Source: an uncultured Pelagibacteraceae bacterium
Lineage (GTDB): Bacteria > Pseudomonadota > Alphaproteobacteria > Pelagibacterales > Pelagibacteraceae
Direction: 5' to 3'
DNA: 64,000 nt
Assembly: GCA_902563575.1 (NCBI GenBank)
Contig: CACEXV010000002.1
Span: 1-64,000, forward strand
Shown here: positions 60,054 through 64,000 of the stretch, piece after piece
Layout: each line of letters opens with the position of its first letter
Position numbering within the stretch: position 1 is the stretch's first letter
Made by a program: the position numbers and the translations under genes
Notes under the pieces: model-generated
The model's input: only the letters and a program-made list of their open reading frames with translations
Told to the model about the DNA's origin: nothing
Databases searched by the model: none

Positions 60054-60806
60054 ATGAATAACTTTAAAGCTGAAAAAAGAGAAAATACCAAAACCGGTTA
60101 TACTAATAGTTTAAGAGCTAAAGGATTGATACCGGCGATATTATATGGAGGAAAATTGCCAAATGAAAATATTTCTGTTGTTAAAAAACAATTTCAAAAT
60201 ATTTTAGACAGTGAGTCTTTTTTATCTTCAGTTTTAGAAATAGAAATTAATGGCAAAAAAGAAAAAGTTTTACCTAGAGAAGTCTCGTATCATGCTGTTT
60301 CTGACGAACCTATTCACATAGATTTTATGAGAATAGTCTCTGGTACTAAAATTATTTTAGAGATACCTGTTCGCTTTATTAATCAATCTGAGTCACCGGG
60401 ATTAAAAAGGGGTGGTGTACTAAACATTGTGAGAAGAAAAATTGAATTAAATTGTCCGGCTGACAACATTCCAAAAGAAATTGTGATTGATCTCTCAGGT
60501 ACAGATATAGGTACGAGTATTAAAATTTCGGCAGTTAAACTACCGGAAAATGTAATACCAACCATTACGGACCGGGACTTTGTTGTGGCAACAGTTGCTG
60601 CTCCAACGGTAATAAAAGAGCCAGAAAAACCTGCTGAAGCCGCGGCAGAAGGAGCTGATGGAGAAGCCGCTGCTCAAACTGAAGGTTCTGAAGTTAAGGC
60701 TGAACAAGGTAAAGATGGTGACGCAGCTAAAAAAGATGAAAAACAAAAAGATGCTGGTGGTGATAAGAAGCCACAAGCAGAAAAAAAACCAGCTGAAAAG
60801 AAATAA
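60054..60806 (+). CDS. rplY: 50S ribosomal protein L25/general stress protein Ctc
   Basis: LRAKGLIPAILYGGK, EPIHIDFMRI, RGGVLNIVRRKIEL; A/E/K-rich C-terminal tail. Confidence 0.95.
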   Translation: MNNFKAEKRENTKTGYTNSLRAKGLIPAILYGGKLPNENISVVKKQFQNILDSESFLSSVLEIEINGKKEKVLPREVSYHAVSDEPIHIDFMRIVSGTKIILEIPVRFINQSESPGLKRGGVLNIVRRKIELNCPADNIPKEIVIDLSGTDIGTSIKISAVKLPENVIPTITDRDFVVATVAAPTVIKEPEKPAEAAAEGADGEAAAQTEGSEVKAEQGKDGDAAKKDEKQKDAGGDKKPQAEKKPAEKK

Positions 60807-60812
60807 TAATTT

Positions 60813-61385
60813 ATGCTTTTATTAGTAGGACTAGGAAATCCAGGACCAAATAGTGTTAATAATAGACATAATATTGGTTTCAAAATTATAGATGCAATAA
60901 ATTCAAAGTTTAAATTATCCAAGCAAAAGCCAAAATTTAAAGGATTACTCACAACGGGGAACATAGACTCAAAAAAAGTTTATGCTATCAAACCACTTAC
61001 CTTCATGAACAATTCTGGAACTGCAGTAAAAGAGTTAATTGATTACTTTAAAATTGACGCAAAAAATGTAATTGTTTTTCACGATGACATGGATATTGAT
61101 TTTGGAAAAGTCAAAACAAAAGTTGGTGGAAGTAGTGCAGGACATAATGGAATTGAGTCAATTGATAAGTTTATAGGTAAAGATTATTCAAGAGTAAGAA
61201 TTGGTATTGGGCATCCTAAAGATAAAAAGAAAGTTAATAATCATGTTCTTGATGATTTTAAGGAAGATGAGGAAGAAAAGATTAAAGAAATAGCAGAAAA
61301 TATAGTTGAACAAATTCCAAGTCTAATCGATAAGAAAATTGAGTTGTTTTCAAGTAAAGTTAATCAAAACTTAAATGGGGTTTAA
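60813..61385 (+). CDS. pth: Peptidyl-tRNA hydrolase
   Basis: LVGLGNPGPNSVNNRHNIGFK, KPLTFMNNSG, FHDDMDIDFGKVKTKVGGSSAGHNGIESI. Confidence 0.96.
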   Translation: MLLLVGLGNPGPNSVNNRHNIGFKIIDAINSKFKLSKQKPKFKGLLTTGNIDSKKVYAIKPLTFMNNSGTAVKELIDYFKIDAKNVIVFHDDMDIDFGKVKTKVGGSSAGHNGIESIDKFIGKDYSRVRIGIGHPKDKKKVNNHVLDDFKEDEEEKIKEIAENIVEQIPSLIDKKIELFSSKVNQNLNGV

Positions 61386-62445
61386 GTGTGGAATAGTTGG
61401 TTTACCAAATGTTGGGAAATCAACGCTCTTCAATGCTCTTACAGCTTCTAAAAACGCAGAGGCAGCTAACTTTCCATTTTGTACTATTGATCCTAATATA
61501 GGAATTGTTGATGTACCTGATGAAAGATTAGAAAAACTATCTGTACTTTCAAAGTCAAAAAAAAAAATTTTAGCTAACATCACTTTTGTTGATATTGCTG
61601 GTCTTGTAAAGGGAGCATCTAAGGGTGAAGGTTTAGGTAATAAATTTCTATCACATATAAGAGAAGTCGATGCAGTAGTGCATTTAGTAAGATGTTTCAA
61701 AAACGATAAGATCCAACATGTGAATAATCTTATTGATCCTATTAACGATCTAGAAATTATTAAGACTGAGATTGTTTTGTCAGATATAGATTTAATTCAA
61801 AAAAAATTGGAAAAAGGTAAAAAAAAGATATTGAGTCCAAAAGAGCTTGATTTACTTCAATCAGCTTTGAAAAACCTAAATGAAGGCGAAGAAATAACAG
61901 TTCAAAGTGATGAAGATTACAAGTTTTTTAACACGATTGGGATACTAAGTATCAAGCCAAAGATAATTGTATGTAATGTTGATGAACAAAGTTTGGCTAC
62001 AGGGAATGAGTATACTAATGCAATTCAGCAAAAATTTATTAATGAAAAAATTATATTAATTTGTGCTGATATTGAGGATCAACTTTCCTCACTCGATAGA
62101 AATGAAAAAGAGAATTTTATGAAAGAAATAGGTCTTGATAAAACCGGATTAAATAAATTGATTAAAGAAGGATATGACCTTTTAAACTTAAATACTTTTT
62201 TTACCTCTGGTATAGAAGAAAGTAGAGCCTGGACAATTAAGAAAAATACTCGTGCGCCAGAGGCGGCGGGGGTAATACACACAGATTTTGAAAAAAAATT
62301 TATTCGGGCTGAGGCAGTTTCATGCGAAGACTTTTTTGAATTTGGTAGTGCTGAAAAATGTAAGGAAAAAGGTAAGTTAAGGATAGAGGGAAAAGACTAT
62401 ATAGTTAAAGATGGTGACGTATTACACTTCCGTGTCAATCCTTGA
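61375..62445 (+). CDS. ychF: Redox-regulated ATPase YchF
   Basis: CGIVGLPNVGKSTLFNALT, FCTIDPNIGIVDVPDERL, VDIAGLVKGASKGEGLGNKFLSHIREVDAVVHLVRCF. Confidence 0.97.
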   Translation: MGFKCGIVGLPNVGKSTLFNALTASKNAEAANFPFCTIDPNIGIVDVPDERLEKLSVLSKSKKKILANITFVDIAGLVKGASKGEGLGNKFLSHIREVDAVVHLVRCFKNDKIQHVNNLIDPINDLEIIKTEIVLSDIDLIQKKLEKGKKKILSPKELDLLQSALKNLNEGEEITVQSDEDYKFFNTIGILSIKPKIIVCNVDEQSLATGNEYTNAIQQKFINEKIILICADIEDQLSSLDRNEKENFMKEIGLDKTGLNKLIKEGYDLLNLNTFFTSGIEESRAWTIKKNTRAPEAAGVIHTDFEKKFIRAEAVSCEDFFEFGSAEKCKEKGKLRIEGKDYIVKDGDVLHFRVNP

Positions 62446-63204
62446 CCATAATCGCTTCATACTTAAATAAACTAAAATTGTTAGGAGAATTAAATAAATC
62501 ATTACTTTAACCCCTGTCCTATGTCTTTCTTCTAATTCTGGTTCTGCAGCCCAACTTAAAAAGGTCGTAACATCTCTTGCCATTTGTTCTTCCGTTGAAT
62601 TAGTTCCATCTGCATAATCGACCAAACCATCTGATAAAACTTTTGGCATTTTAATTTTATTCCCTGCCATATATTTGTTGTAATAAACACCATCGTCTAA
62701 AATCATTTCAGCTGGTTTTTCCTCGTAACCTAAAAGAACTGAATAAATGTAATCTGCTCCGCCTTTTCTTGCTTTAACTAAAACCGACATATCAGGTGGA
62801 TATGCGCCTCCGTTTGCTGCCATAGCGGCTTGATTATTTGGGTAAGGATTTACAAATTTATCTGCTGGCCTACCCGGTCGCAAAAACATTTCTCCCTGAC
62901 TGTCTGGCCCATCTGTTACCTCAAAACTAGCTGCAATTGCCTTAACTTCTTTTTCAGTAAACTCAGGACCTCCTGGCTCTCCTAAATTTCTATAACTTAA
63001 GTACTTCATTGAATGACATGAAGAACAAACTTCTTTGTATACCTGAAAACCTCTTTGCAAAGATGATCTATCAAACTTACCTGTTAATCCTTTAAAGCTC
63101 CAATCAACTTTTATTGGATCGATGGCCTCTGCAGAAAAAGTCTTAAAAGATATTAAAAAGCTAAAGATTATCGTTTTTAAAAATATATTAGATATTTTTA
63201 TCAT
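62422..63204 (-). CDS. petC: Ubiquinol-cytochrome c reductase cytochrome c1
   Basis: [23 protein letters not shown] (CxxCH), [32 protein letters not shown]-terminal TM. ATG at 63204 preferred. Confidence 0.95.
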   Translation of the reverse strand: MIKISNIFLKTIIFSFLISFKTFSAEAIDPIKVDWSFKGLTGKFDRSSLQRGFQVYKEVCSSCHSMKYLSYRNLGEPGGPEFTEKEVKAIAASFEVTDGPDSQGEMFLRPGRPADKFVNPYPNNQAAMAANGGAYPPDMSVLVKARKGGADYIYSVLLGYEEKPAEMILDDGVYYNKYMAGNKIKMPKVLSDGLVDYADGTNSTEEQMARDVTTFLSWAAEPELEERHRTGVKVMIYLILLTILVYLSMKRLWSRIDTEV

Positions 63205-64000
63205 TTCTTTTTGCAAAAGATACGTTTGCTCCACCTGTCATTATTGGATCAGATATGCTAACTGGTAGCGGATCTGTTTTCTCTAAATAACCAACAACTG
63301 GTAAAACAACTAAAAAATGTAAAAAATAGTAAATTGTTCCTACTCTTGTCAATAATAGATAAATTCCTTCTGCAGGCATTGCTCCCATGTATCCAAGTAA
63401 TAACACGTCTATAACAAGTATCCAAAAAAATTGTCTATAGATTGGTCTGAAAACAGATGACCTAACTTTTGAAGTGTCTAGCCACGGTAAAATTAAGAGA
63501 ATAAAAATTGCAGAAAACATCAATATTACTCCACCAAGTTTGTCAGGCACCGACCTCAAGATTGCGTAAAAAGGAAGTAAATACCACTCGGGAACAATAT
63601 GAGCTGGTGTAACCATTGGATTAGCCGGAATATAATTATCAGAATGTCCTAAAACATTAGGCGCGAAGAATACAAAGCCTGAGAAAATTATCATAAACAT
63701 TAATAATGCAAATAAATCCTTTATAGTAATATAAGGATGAAATGGGACAGTATCTTTAGAAGGTTTTTTTATATCTATACCAACTGGATTATTATTACCG
63801 GGAACGTGAAGTGCCCAGATATGCAGTACTACTAAACCTAAAATTAAAAAAGGTATTAAATAATGTAAACTAAAAAATCTGTTTAGCGTTGGATTATCTA
63901 CTGAGTATGCTCCCCACAACCATGTTGTTATACTTTCACCAACTAAAGGTATTGCACTAAATAAATTTGTTATGACAGTTGCTCCCCAAAAACTCATCTG
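63188..64000 (-). CDS. petB: Cytochrome b of the bc1 complex (5' part beyond window)
   Basis: [73 protein letters not shown]. Confidence 0.97.
   Translation of the reverse strand, partial: QMSFWGATVITNLFSAIPLVGESITTWLWGAYSVDNPTLNRFFSLHYLIPFLILGLVVLHIWALHVPGNNNPVGIDIKKPSKDTVPFHPYITIKDLFALLMFMIIFSGFVFFAPNVLGHSDNYIPANPMVTPAHIVPEWYLLPFYAILRSVPDKLGGVILMFSAIFILLILPWLDTSKVRSSVFRPIYRQFFWILVIDVLLLGYMGAMPAEGIYLLLTRVGTIYYFLHFLVVLPVVGYLEKTDPLPVSISDPIMTGGANVSFAKRNDKNI

Noticed and set aside
60540-60964. Several antisense ORFs opposite rplY/pth (e.g. 60540..60776, 60674..60964)
   Set aside because: Low-complexity reverse translations of an A/E/K-rich tail and strongly supported genes.

Overview
The window is an AT-rich, very densely packed stretch of what looks like a streamlined alphaproteobacterial chromosome. 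A SAR11-like origin is inferred from gene content, synteny and base composition; I could not test it. The centrepiece is an ~21 kb minus-strand cell-envelope/division cluster (27205 down to 5951): mraZ-ftsZ-rsmH-ftsL-ftsI-murEF-mraY-murD-ftsW-murG-murC-murB-ddl-ftsQ-ftsA-lpxC-bamD-ligA. It is flanked by fumC, uvrD and pepP on one side, and by rnpB, a cell-wall amidase, mlaA-mlaC and a CAU tRNA on the other. The remainder is mostly housekeeping: rpoD, dnaG, yqeY, carAB, trxB, aatA, uvrB, a pteridine-reductase-like SDR with folB, uvrC, pgsA, ilvE, a marR/response-regulator/histidine-kinase triad, ubiK, lgt, midA, pgeF, prs-rplY-pth-ychF and petC/petB. I saw no CRISPR array, prophage, transposon or obvious defence island, and no clearly novel multi-gene system. 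The items most worth a second look are: ftsZ placed between mraZ and rsmH; a highly degenerate FtsA that has lost recognisable nucleotide-binding motifs; a perfect 15-bp inverted repeat at the ftsZ/rsmH junction; a MurE-MurF fusion; CCCA repeats tiling the mra promoter; a near-palindromic operator candidate in front of marR; a coupled 26-aa membrane micropeptide; a J1-crystallin-like ADP-ribosylglycohydrolase homologue with altered metal-site motifs; and the fact that all seven convergent protein-gene pairs overlap at their stop codons.
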